Positions 58,442-64,000 of a stretch of 64,000 bases of DNA are shown piece by piece. A model generated the notes under the pieces. That model saw only the letters and a list, made by a program, of their open reading frames with translations, was not told the origin of the DNA and did not search any database. Both the position numbers and the translations under genes were made by a program. Source of the DNA: Kineothrix sp. MB12-C1 (GTDB lineage: Bacteria; Bacillota; Clostridia; Lachnospirales; Lachnospiraceae); contig NZ_CP132957.1 of assembly GCF_030863805.1 (NCBI RefSeq), positions 2,108,001 through 2,172,000 on the forward strand, in the 5' to 3' direction. Every line of letters starts with the position of its first letter. Position 1 is the stretch's first letter.

Positions 58442-58879
58442 ATGAGAAAATCAACAGAAGAAATTTTAAAGAAAATGCGTTCTATGTACGAAGCAGGAAC
58501 GCCAATTGAAGAAATAGCAAGTGAATTAGACTATAAGGTGGATAGCGTAAAGACCATGCTTAGAAAAGCCGGCGTCTTCCGTAGAAGGAATATAGACGAT
58601 TATCTACAGCAAATGATACAGATGCGTCTCGAGGGCAAGAAATTAGGTGAGATTAGCAGAGCCACAGATTTCTCAATACCGAGGATTTGCGAGAAGTTGA
58701 AAGAAGCCGGATGTGGAAAAAATTCCATGCGTGATACCTATGCGGAGTCGGAAATTGACGAAAGCAAGCTGACCTATGCCGCGCCGAGGAAAGCGCCGGA
58801 AAGGGTGGAAATGAGTGGCAAGAGATACGTGGATGTTATAGACGCGGTGTTTGATACGCCGGATATTATGAGTTTATAG
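58442..58879 (+). CDS. Phage protein with two helix-turn-helix units
   Basis: 145-aa protein with two resolvase/sigma-like HTH repeats: AGTPIEEIASELDYKVDSVK (residues about 18-45) and LEGKKLGEISRATDFSIPRI (about 60-85), then an acidic linker and a C-terminal conserved-looking GKRYVDVIDAVF. Likely a DNA-binding regulator. The nearest AAGGAG is 47 nt upstream, so initiation may depend on coupling. Confidence 0.72.
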   Translation: MRKSTEEILKKMRSMYEAGTPIEEIASELDYKVDSVKTMLRKAGVFRRRNIDDYLQQMIQMRLEGKKLGEISRATDFSIPRICEKLKEAGCGKNSMRDTYAESEIDESKLTYAAPRKAPERVEMSGKRYVDVIDAVFDTPDIMSL

Positions 58880-58891
58880 GAGGGATGAAGT

Positions 58892-59473
58892 TTGAAAGCA
58901 ATATTAGACGCAAAGGATTTTAAGAGGCTCATTGATAATACAAAAAGATTTACAAGGAGTTCATGCAATACCGTTAATAAATTGATGCAATACATACATG
59001 TGGTAGTTGATGCAGAAGCAATGGAAATTAGGGCGGAGGCATTGGACGGTCATCGAATATCAATTGAATATGGAAAGCTGATGGAAGCGGATGAGTCTTT
59101 CCAATGCTATATATCTCCGAAGATTCCGATCATAGCAAAAAACTCTGATAATGCGGAACTGGAACTTGTAGAAGGGAAATTATTGATACGGATAGGAGAA
59201 TTCATAGTAGGGTGTGTGCAGCCGGAAGGTGAGTATTACAAGGTTGGAGAACTATTAGAAGATATGCAAAAAGATGCTCCTATAAGGACGATAGGTCTTA
59301 ATGCCGCTTATTTGGAAGATGTTATGAAGGCGGCGAAAAATACCGTAGTGAATTGGAGATCAATTGTAGAAATCGATATAAGAAACCCTGATAAACCCGT
59401 AATCATCAGAACGGGAAGAAGGAAAGAAAAGCAAAATATAAAGGTTATTCTTCCAATGAATAATATCAGTTAA
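58892..59473 (+). CDS. Phage beta-clamp-like protein (DNA polymerase III beta homologue)
   Basis: 193-aa protein. It resembles a shortened DnaN: MKAILDAKDFKRLIDNTKRF, RAEALDGHRISIEYGKLM, VGCVQPEGEYYKVGELL, and the typical end block NPDKPVIIRTGR...KVILPMNNIS, matching the last strand and C-terminal 'MPMR' of beta clamps. About 190 residues allow two clamp domains rather than three. It may serve as a phage processivity factor or a decoy. TTG start with AGGAGGGATGAAG. Confidence 0.65.
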   Translation: MKAILDAKDFKRLIDNTKRFTRSSCNTVNKLMQYIHVVVDAEAMEIRAEALDGHRISIEYGKLMEADESFQCYISPKIPIIAKNSDNAELELVEGKLLIRIGEFIVGCVQPEGEYYKVGELLEDMQKDAPIRTIGLNAAYLEDVMKAAKNTVVNWRSIVEIDIRNPDKPVIIRTGRRKEKQNIKVILPMNNIS

Positions 59474-59541
59474 TAATTTTAGAAAGGGAAGCAAAAACTC
59501 CTGCAGGATTAGAACGTTCGGTTTTCCCATAGGTAATAAAT

Positions 59542-59727
59542 ATGTACATGGCAGTAACAACAGATGAATACGAATTGCCACTAGCGGTTGAAGATACTGC
59601 CAGTGCATTAGCAAAGCATTTCGATATGACAAGCAATGATGTATACTCCGCGATCAGTAAAGGATTAAGCGGTAAAGCAAAGGGATTTAGGTTTATAAAG
59701 GTGGTGGTTGATGATGAGTGCTTTTGA
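59542..59727 (+). CDS. Conserved small phage protein
   Basis: 61-aa protein (MYMAVTTDEYELPLAVEDTA, SALAKHFDMTSNDVYSAISK). The central part looks like a small HTH, as in short phage proteins that begin the same way. It overlaps the next gene by about 14 bp. Confidence 0.68.
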   Translation: MYMAVTTDEYELPLAVEDTASALAKHFDMTSNDVYSAISKGLSGKAKGFRFIKVVVDDECF

Positions 59728-60340
59728 TTACATATGTGATGGACAAATTAGTATGTTTGATATTGTATGCCAGCCAGATGAACAAAAAATACCTCCCATA
59801 TTGTTAAATGTCGGACAGGTTATATACCGAGTACGGCGCGGAGATATCATAAAATACAATGTATATGATGAAAAATCATGGTTATGTGGTGATGGTGATA
59901 GAGGGTATCGGCTGAAAATAAAAGATGGATGCTATGGTGTCGCATTAAATAGTCGCCTAAGTGTTGATATTTTTACAGAATATAAGGTTGCTTTAGAAGT
60001 TGCAGAAGCCTATATAAATAGTCATGAGGTGATACTAGGGGAAAATATCAAAGCCGATGAAGTGATTGCATATCGCTATATCAGAGAGTGCGATAATCGA
60101 GAATTAAAAGCCTTTTATGCTCGTATTGGGAATGGGTTGCTGTACGTGAAAGAATTTATGACATATGAACACATAGTTGAAGATAACGCGAAGAATATAA
60201 AGAAATTCATGGAACAACAAGAATTCAAGTATGGACCGCCAGAGCAATTTGAATACATGCCAAAATTTAAGAATATGTACCCATGTCGCAAGGATGTTGG
60301 CTGGTTATATGCGGAATCTAGTTATAGCGGTTGCATTTGA
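59714..60340 (+). CDS. Hypothetical prophage protein
   Basis: 208-aa protein; starts MSAFDYICDGQISMFDI, a phage-type opening also seen in short DNA-modification or host-takeover proteins, then YRVRRGDIIKYNVYDEKSWL and a C-terminal CRKDVGWLYAESSYSGC. AAAGGTGGTGG upstream; in-frame ATG 59711 and TTG 59708 are alternatives. No family recognised with confidence. Confidence 0.6.
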   Translation: MSAFDYICDGQISMFDIVCQPDEQKIPPILLNVGQVIYRVRRGDIIKYNVYDEKSWLCGDGDRGYRLKIKDGCYGVALNSRLSVDIFTEYKVALEVAEAYINSHEVILGENIKADEVIAYRYIRECDNRELKAFYARIGNGLLYVKEFMTYEHIVEDNAKNIKKFMEQQEFKYGPPEQFEYMPKFKNMYPCRKDVGWLYAESSYSGCI

Positions 60341-60399
60341 TTTTTAACCCACCGTACCTCGCCTAACCAGTGTGGGTGGTGGAGATAGGAGGATGAAAA

Positions 60400-60663
60400 A
60401 TGGATATAAAGGATACCGACATTATCGGGTACGCAGATTTAATAAAAATTATTTTTGGAGATAAATGTATTGAAGAGTTTCTTGTAGGAAGAGAGTGTGA
60501 TTATACATTTGCAGAAGTGATGCAGACTGCAAAGGAAAATGGCTATGATGAGAGTGGAATTATTACTTTGATAGCAGAAAGTCCTCTCGCTGGAAAAGTC
60601 TTTCAATATGGAAACTATGGGAAGTATTGGGTTGAGCATGGAGGCACAATAGGATATGCGTAG
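60400..60663 (+). CDS. Hypothetical prophage protein
   Basis: 87-aa acidic protein (DTDIIGYADLIKIIFGDKCI, EVMQTAKENGYDESGIITLI). AGGAGGATGAAAA precedes the ATG. A small hairpin (CCCACC/GGGTGG, 60345-60378) lies in the gap before it. No family recognised. Confidence 0.6.
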   Translation: MDIKDTDIIGYADLIKIIFGDKCIEEFLVGRECDYTFAEVMQTAKENGYDESGIITLIAESPLAGKVFQYGNYGKYWVEHGGTIGYA

Positions 60664-60680
60664 ATATAGGAGGATGAGGT

Positions 60681-61103
60681 ATGCAGGAAGCATTTGAAAA
60701 AATGATAAAAGAATTAAGGGAATTGAAAGTCAAAATTACAGCTGAATCGCGAAAGGTGTCAGAGGTCGGCGCAGACTGTATTTTTGATAAATCCGATATT
60801 TTGGACGAAAGAGCCGCGGGAGTTGCGGACGCGTTGAAAGTTGTTCGCAGAGTTTTGAGGGAATATAACAACGGTTGGATTCCGTGTGGCAAGCGGTTAC
60901 CGGCCGGAAAAGAATGGGAAATTACTGACGAGGACGGAGATACACTGCACAAGCATGTACTCTGCTACACAGACAATCGTGACGTGCCCGTATCAGTGGC
61001 ATTTTATCAAGAGGGCGTATGGTTTACGGCAGATACATATGACACCATAAATGTTATCGCATGGCAGCCATTACCTCAGCCTTACAAGCCGAAGGAGGAC
61101 TAA
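60681..61103 (+). CDS. DUF551 domain phage protein
   Basis: 140-aa protein with an N-terminal helical segment (residues 1-55) and a C-terminal DUF551 domain: NGWIPCGKRLPAGKEWEITD, VLCYTDNRDVPVSVAFYQEG and VIAWQPLPQPYK. DUF551 is frequent in phage accessory regions; function unknown. Confidence 0.82.
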   Translation: MQEAFEKMIKELRELKVKITAESRKVSEVGADCIFDKSDILDERAAGVADALKVVRRVLREYNNGWIPCGKRLPAGKEWEITDEDGDTLHKHVLCYTDNRDVPVSVAFYQEGVWFTADTYDTINVIAWQPLPQPYKPKED

Positions 61104-61105
61104 TG

Positions 61106-61294
61106 ATGACCGAGGAAACAAAACAATCCCTACAACTTGCCTTCGAGGTACTCCGCAGGACGCTTATAGACAATAACTGCTCCGTAGCGTTGAGCAAGTC
61201 AGGCATAAGCATGTTTGACACAGCGATATATATGCAGACGGGGAAATTTGACGGAATTACGGTTGATATTAATAGTTTAGTAAGGGAGGATTGA
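61106..61294 (+). CDS. Small conserved phage protein
   Basis: 62-aa protein (TEETKQSLQLAFEVLRRTLI, DTAIYMQTGKFDGI). GAAGGAGGACTA lies before a double ATG; the second (61106) has the better distance. No family name assigned. Confidence 0.63.
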   Translation: MTEETKQSLQLAFEVLRRTLIDNNCSVALSKSGISMFDTAIYMQTGKFDGITVDINSLVRED

Positions 61295-61297
61295 GGG

Positions 61298-61696
61298 ATG
61301 GAAGATAGATATTTATACAAAGCAAAGAGAGTGGATAACGGGGAATGGGTAGCAGGAAACCGTATAGATGATGGCGTGACCGGACAGGTCTTTATCCACG
61401 CGGTAGGAAATAGTGTAAATGAAAGCGATAAAGTCGGAGAAGAAGGTTGTGTGAGATTTTTAGCGCTCGAGATAGACCCTGCGACACTCTGCCAGTGTAC
61501 CGGGGAAACTGGATTATACGAGCATGATATATTCCATCTTGGAGATGAAAAAATCCTTTATGAAGTGGTATGGCGCGATACAGGATTCATGGGAAAACAA
61601 TTAAAATCAAGTAGCTATGCCGGATTGAGTTATTGGCACGATAGGATTGTAAAAATGGGAAACCGGATTGATAATCCGGAATTGTTGGAGGTGTAG
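61298..61696 (+). CDS. YopX family phage protein
   Basis: 132-aa protein with the YopX pattern: YLYKAKRVDNGEWVAGNRID, EIDPATLCQCTGETGLYEHD and IFHLGDEKILYEVVWRD. YopX (phage SPbeta) proteins are widespread in Firmicute phages; function unknown. AGGGAGGATTGAGGG precedes the start. Confidence 0.9.
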   Translation: MEDRYLYKAKRVDNGEWVAGNRIDDGVTGQVFIHAVGNSVNESDKVGEEGCVRFLALEIDPATLCQCTGETGLYEHDIFHLGDEKILYEVVWRDTGFMGKQLKSSSYAGLSYWHDRIVKMGNRIDNPELLEV

Positions 61697-61698
61697 GT

Positions 61699-62130
61699 AT
61701 GGATAGATTAACAATAGAATATGCCGGTCAATATGTGCCAAAAAAGATATGTACCGTAAATCGGTCCGGAGAGGCGGATGATTGCGCATCCTGCGAAGAA
61801 GAGTGCGAAAACGACTGTGAAAATTGCGCCATACAGGAGTGTTTTAATGCATTGGGCGTATATGAAAACCTCGAAGTCACTCCTGAGCGGATAAGGGAGA
61901 TAGACAAGCTATATGCCGAGAAGTGCAGGGAATTGGAGGAGTTGAAAAAGAATCATGGTGATAAAATGCTCTTTACGAAAGACGAGGTTGAAAATTTGCC
62001 AATCGCCTATGACGTGGATAAGGTCGTCAAACGGATAGATAATCTCTTTCCGCTTCAAACCACTGCCGGAGAATTTGTGAGTAAAAATGATGTTACCAAC
62101 TTAGTGAAAGGCGGTGGAGTGGATGGATGA
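61699..62130 (+). CDS. Cysteine-rich hypothetical phage protein
   Basis: 143-aa protein with a dense cysteine cluster (CASCEEECENDCENCAIQEC, residues 29-48) that probably binds metal, then a helical region (RIREIDKLYAEKCRELEELK). Overlaps the next gene by 8 bp. No family recognised. Confidence 0.63.
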   Translation: MDRLTIEYAGQYVPKKICTVNRSGEADDCASCEEECENDCENCAIQECFNALGVYENLEVTPERIREIDKLYAEKCRELEELKKNHGDKMLFTKDEVENLPIAYDVDKVVKRIDNLFPLQTTAGEFVSKNDVTNLVKGGGVDG

Positions 62131-62263
62131 AGTATGTGGAACATGTATTTATATAACGCGCATAAAAAGCGAATGGACGTGTGGCAATGAGGAATCCGAA
62201 ATGTGCGGGATTGAAACGGAATATGACTATTATTGCGCAGAATGGGAGGGTAAAAATGAGTAG
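62123..62263 (+). CDS. Small cysteine-rich protein (prophage)
   Basis: 46-aa product MDEVCGTCIYITRIK, then WTCGNEESEMCG and YYCAEWEGKNE; five cysteines suggest a zinc-binding fold. GGTGGAGTGG before the ATG. Overlaps the following gene by 8 bp. Confidence 0.6.
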   Translation: MDEVCGTCIYITRIKSEWTCGNEESEMCGIETEYDYYCAEWEGKNE

Positions 62264-62873
62264 AATATTACCAATATTATTCAATACAGAAATGACGAAA
62301 GCAATACTGGGCGGGAGAAAGACAGTTACGCGAAGATTAATTAAGCCGCAACCCTACGGATTCTTTGAAGTTAATGAAAACCCGGCATATCTATACGACT
62401 TTGACCCAATAAGAGAGAGAATATATCCGCAGTATCAAATGGGCGATATCCTTTATGTGAGAGAAACATGGGGAAATTACTCGGATGACAACCCGGAAAG
62501 CAACGCCACGTATTACCTCTATCGCGCAGATTATCCGAATGGTGCCAAGAGTTATATGCACAGCGACGGAATACACGAATGTGATTTTCCTAGATGGCGC
62601 CCCTCAATCCACATGCCAAAAGAAGCCGCCCGTATATGGCTTAAGGTTACAGATGTAAGAGCGGAATGTATGCGCGATATGACGATAGAGGACATGATTA
62701 GAGAGGGGATTGATACGACCGGGATAATTACGACGAGTGGACCGATAAACTATCGTGTTGTAAACCGTTTTGAAGAGTTGTGGGATTCTACGGTAAAAGA
62801 GGACTGGCAGAAATTTGCATCGAATCCGTGGGTTTGGGTATATGAATTTGAGAGGTGCGAGAAGCCAGATTAA
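62256..62873 (+). CDS. ASCH/PUA-like phage protein
   Basis: 205-aa protein. The opening block ILFNTEMTKAILGGRKTVTR with RLIKPQP, then YQMGDILYVRETW and ARIWLKVTDVRAECMRDMTI, is the pattern of ASCH-domain (PUA-like, RNA- or modified-base-binding) phage proteins. C-terminal NRFEELWDSTVKEDWQKFAS and NPWVWVYEFE. ATG 62256 follows GGGAGGGTAAAA; the frame is open further upstream without support. Confidence 0.8.
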   Translation: MSRILPILFNTEMTKAILGGRKTVTRRLIKPQPYGFFEVNENPAYLYDFDPIRERIYPQYQMGDILYVRETWGNYSDDNPESNATYYLYRADYPNGAKSYMHSDGIHECDFPRWRPSIHMPKEAARIWLKVTDVRAECMRDMTIEDMIREGIDTTGIITTSGPINYRVVNRFEELWDSTVKEDWQKFASNPWVWVYEFERCEKPD

Positions 62874-62922
62874 GGCAGGGTATTGCATATTTGGGTGGTG
62901 GTAATTTAATAATGCTTTTTAT

Positions 62923-62951
62923 TTGACACCAACATAACCATAAGTTATAAT
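62923..62951 (+). promoter_or_regulatory. Consensus promoter upstream of terS
   Basis: TTGACA (62923-62928), exactly 17 bp, TATAAT (62946-62951). Both hexamers are perfect sigma-A consensus. Confidence 0.9.
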
Positions 62952-62957
62952 ATACCT

Positions 62958-63027
62958 ATAACAACATAACAGAAATAGAGCCAATGAGCCAATATGTAGA
63001 GCAATCTGCATGCTGGCTCTTTTTATT
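62958..63027 (+). ncRNA. Candidate phage small RNA with its own promoter and terminator
   Basis: Transcription from the consensus promoter should start near 62958. After about 55 nt comes a terminator-like hairpin: AGAGCCA (62977-62983) or GAGCC (62986-62990) with TGGCTCT (63014-63020), inner AGCA/TGCT, followed by TTTTATTTT. The product would be about 65-70 nt with no ORF. Alternatively it is an attenuator in the terS leader. Confidence 0.55.
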
Positions 63028-63046
63028 TTATAAAGGTGGTGTAAAT

Positions 63047-63526
63047 GTGGCGATAGGTAAGTATCATAAGTGGCTTGAGCCGGACAATTTAATATTGTTG
63101 GAAGCATGGGCCAGGGATGGTCTTACTGATGAGCAGATAGCTTCCAATATGGGAATTACAGCTAAGACCTTATATGAATGGAAAAAGAAATACAGTGAGA
63201 TATGTGAGTCCTTAAAAAGGGGCAAGGAAGTAGTTGATATACAGGTGGAAAATGCTCTGCTAAAAAGAGCGCTGGGGTATGAGTATACCGAAACTGCAAC
63301 AACAGTTAGTGAAAAAGACGGTAAGAAGGTGACAGTTACAGTAAAGCAAGTAGTACCTGACACTACAGCGCAAATATTTTGGTTGAAGAATCGCAGGCCC
63401 GATCAGTGGAGAGATAAAAGAGAATTTGGAGGAAAGGTAGAATTTGAATCAGACGGATTCCTTGAAGCATTGAAAGGACAGGCAGCCGAAACCTTCAAAA
63501 ATATAGAAGGTGTAATAGATGAGTAA
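63047..63526 (+). CDS. terS: Phage terminase small subunit
   Basis: 159-aa DNA-recognition subunit of the packaging motor. An HTH near residues 15-45 (LEAWARDGLTDEQIASNMGI, TAKTLYEWKKKY) is followed by the central VENALLKRALGYEYTET and the C-terminal VVPDTTAQIFWLKNRRPDQW motif common to Firmicute phage TerS. GTG 63047 with AAAGGTGGT is the best start; an ATG 63 bp upstream would run through the hairpin. Overlaps terL by 8 bp. Confidence 0.92.
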   Translation: MAIGKYHKWLEPDNLILLEAWARDGLTDEQIASNMGITAKTLYEWKKKYSEICESLKRGKEVVDIQVENALLKRALGYEYTETATTVSEKDGKKVTVTVKQVVPDTTAQIFWLKNRRPDQWRDKREFGGKVEFESDGFLEALKGQAAETFKNIEGVIDE

Positions 63527-64000
63527 GAAGAAAAATGCACCGTTTAAGTTTTCCCCCTTTTCCTTAAAACAAAAGGCAGTGCTTGAATGGTGGATGGATG
63601 GTAGCCCATATCAGGATAAGGACGGAATCATTGCAGATGGATCTATCCGTTCCGGTAAGACAACGGTTATGTCGTTCTCTTTTGTCATGTGGGCGATGGA
63701 AACTTTTGAGGATGAGAATTTCGCACTATGCGGAAAGACGATTCAGTCTCTGCAGCGTAACGTAATTAAGCAACTTAAGAAAATCCTTAAGTCGCGAGGG
63801 TATGAAGTCGAAGAACACCGAAGTGATAGTTATATGATTGTCCGAAAGGGTGATATAGAAAATACCTTTTATTACTTTGGCGGTAAAGACGAAGGTTCTC
63901 AGGACTTAATACAGGGAATTACCCTGGCCGGAGTATTCTTCGATGAAGTAGCTTTGATGCCGGAATCCTTTGTAAATCAGGCAACCGGGCGTTGTTCTGT
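63519..64000 (+). CDS. terL: Phage terminase large subunit (partial, PBSX type)
   Basis: First 160 codons of the packaging ATPase/nuclease. Walker A is GSIRSGKTTVMSF, the conserved CGKTIQSLQRNVIKQLKK and YYFGGKDEGSQDLIQGITLA blocks of PBSX-type terminases follow, and Walker B is GVFFDEVALMPESF. The nuclease domain lies beyond the right edge. It marks the start of the late genes. Confidence 0.95.
   Translation, partial: MSKKKNAPFKFSPFSLKQKAVLEWWMDGSPYQDKDGIIADGSIRSGKTTVMSFSFVMWAMETFEDENFALCGKTIQSLQRNVIKQLKKILKSRGYEVEEHRSDSYMIVRKGDIENTFYYFGGKDEGSQDLIQGITLAGVFFDEVALMPESFVNQATGRCS

Larger units (their letters stand above)
43755..64000. mobile_element. Prophage (left part; continues past the window)
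   Basis: Begins beside tRNA-Leu with an inward-facing tyrosine integrase and shows the classic temperate siphovirus order: integrase and lysogeny genes leftward, Cro-like and early genes rightward, recombination/replication block, small accessory genes, terS and terL. About 40 tightly packed small genes in one direction contrast with the chromosomal part. The right end and att site are outside the window, so the exact left boundary is not proven. Confidence 0.93.

Noticed and set aside
58158-58445. 95-codon frame overlapping the 80-aa gene and the HTH gene start
   Set aside because: Mostly out of frame inside a better supported gene and without its own ribosome binding site; the last 46 codons (from an ATG near 58308) remain possible as a coupled small gene but cannot be supported.
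43755-64000. CRISPR array or cas genes
   Set aside because: No regularly spaced repeats and no Cas-like proteins were seen here or in the rest of the window.

Overview
The window reads as a chromosomal piece of a strictly anaerobic, spore-forming, low-GC Firmicute, most likely a Lachnospiraceae (Clostridia) member. The evidence is pyruvate:ferredoxin oxidoreductase, a reverse rubrerythrin and a rubredoxin, spore genes (yabP, yabQ, spoIIE, a CotS-like gene) in Bacillus/Clostridia order, a T-box in front of proS, and AGGAGG-type ribosome binding sites throughout. This assignment is inferred from gene content only.

Layout of the chromosomal part (1-43.75 kb). 0-0.8 kb: the minus-strand luxS and MTA/SAH nucleosidase pair (AI-2 formation). 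1.2-3.7 kb: a GntR regulator with an IlvD/Edd-type dehydratase. 3.9-9.1 kb: an EAL/HDOD protein, a YdeI-like protein, an acetyltransferase, an isoprenylcysteine-methyltransferase-like membrane protein, and a LytTR-DUF3021-CPBP cassette. 9.2-10.2 kb: perR and reverse rubrerythrin. 10.4-12.6 kb: a histidine kinase and response regulator. 12.7-16.1 kb: a minus-strand three-gene envelope cassette (DUF6044 membrane protein, UbiA-type polyprenyl-phosphate phosphoribosyltransferase, HAD phosphatase). 16.5-21.4 kb: RluA, an AI-2E family transporter, an O-antigen-ligase-like protein, DUF2975 with an XRE regulator, and an AraC remnant. 21.4-28.8 kb: T-box-proS, rubredoxin, PFOR, ackA. 28.9-43.5 kb: cca, a cotS-like gene, a PEGA protein, then mazG-hup-rqcP-yabP-yabQ-divIC-spoIIE-tilS-hpt-ftsH, close to the classic B. 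subtilis order, and a GH13 amylase. tRNA-Tyr and tRNA-Leu close this part.

From 43.8 kb to the right edge lies a prophage beside tRNA-Leu. The leftward lysogeny arm holds the integrase, a MazF-like protein with a coiled-coil insertion, a zinc-ribbon protein, ImmA and the repressor. The rightward early arm holds a Cro-like regulator, small membrane proteins, a 3D-domain protein, a recombination set (SMC-like ATPase, RecT-like annealase, PD-(D/E)XK nuclease, HNH, RusA), a replication protein, a beta-clamp-like protein and many small accessory genes, then terS and the start of terL. The structural genes and right attachment site lie outside the window.

The most interesting points are: (i) a 65-bp dispersed element found twice, each time just upstream of a membrane-protein gene, whose two copies differ by compensatory base-pair changes in a hairpin; (ii) a family of GTTACTGTTCAC/GTGAACAGTAAC palindromes between chromosomal genes, one set forming a 143-bp MITE-like unit; (iii) a DUF6044-UbiA-HAD cassette that looks like a Firmicute polyprenyl-phosphate-pentose glycosylation route; (iv) an identical 13-bp palindrome in front of perR and PFOR; (v) in the prophage, a MazF fold split by a coiled coil, a small cassette bounded by exact 25-bp direct repeats, a degenerate LAGLIDADG-like protein, and a short RNA candidate with a fully consensus promoter upstream of terS.
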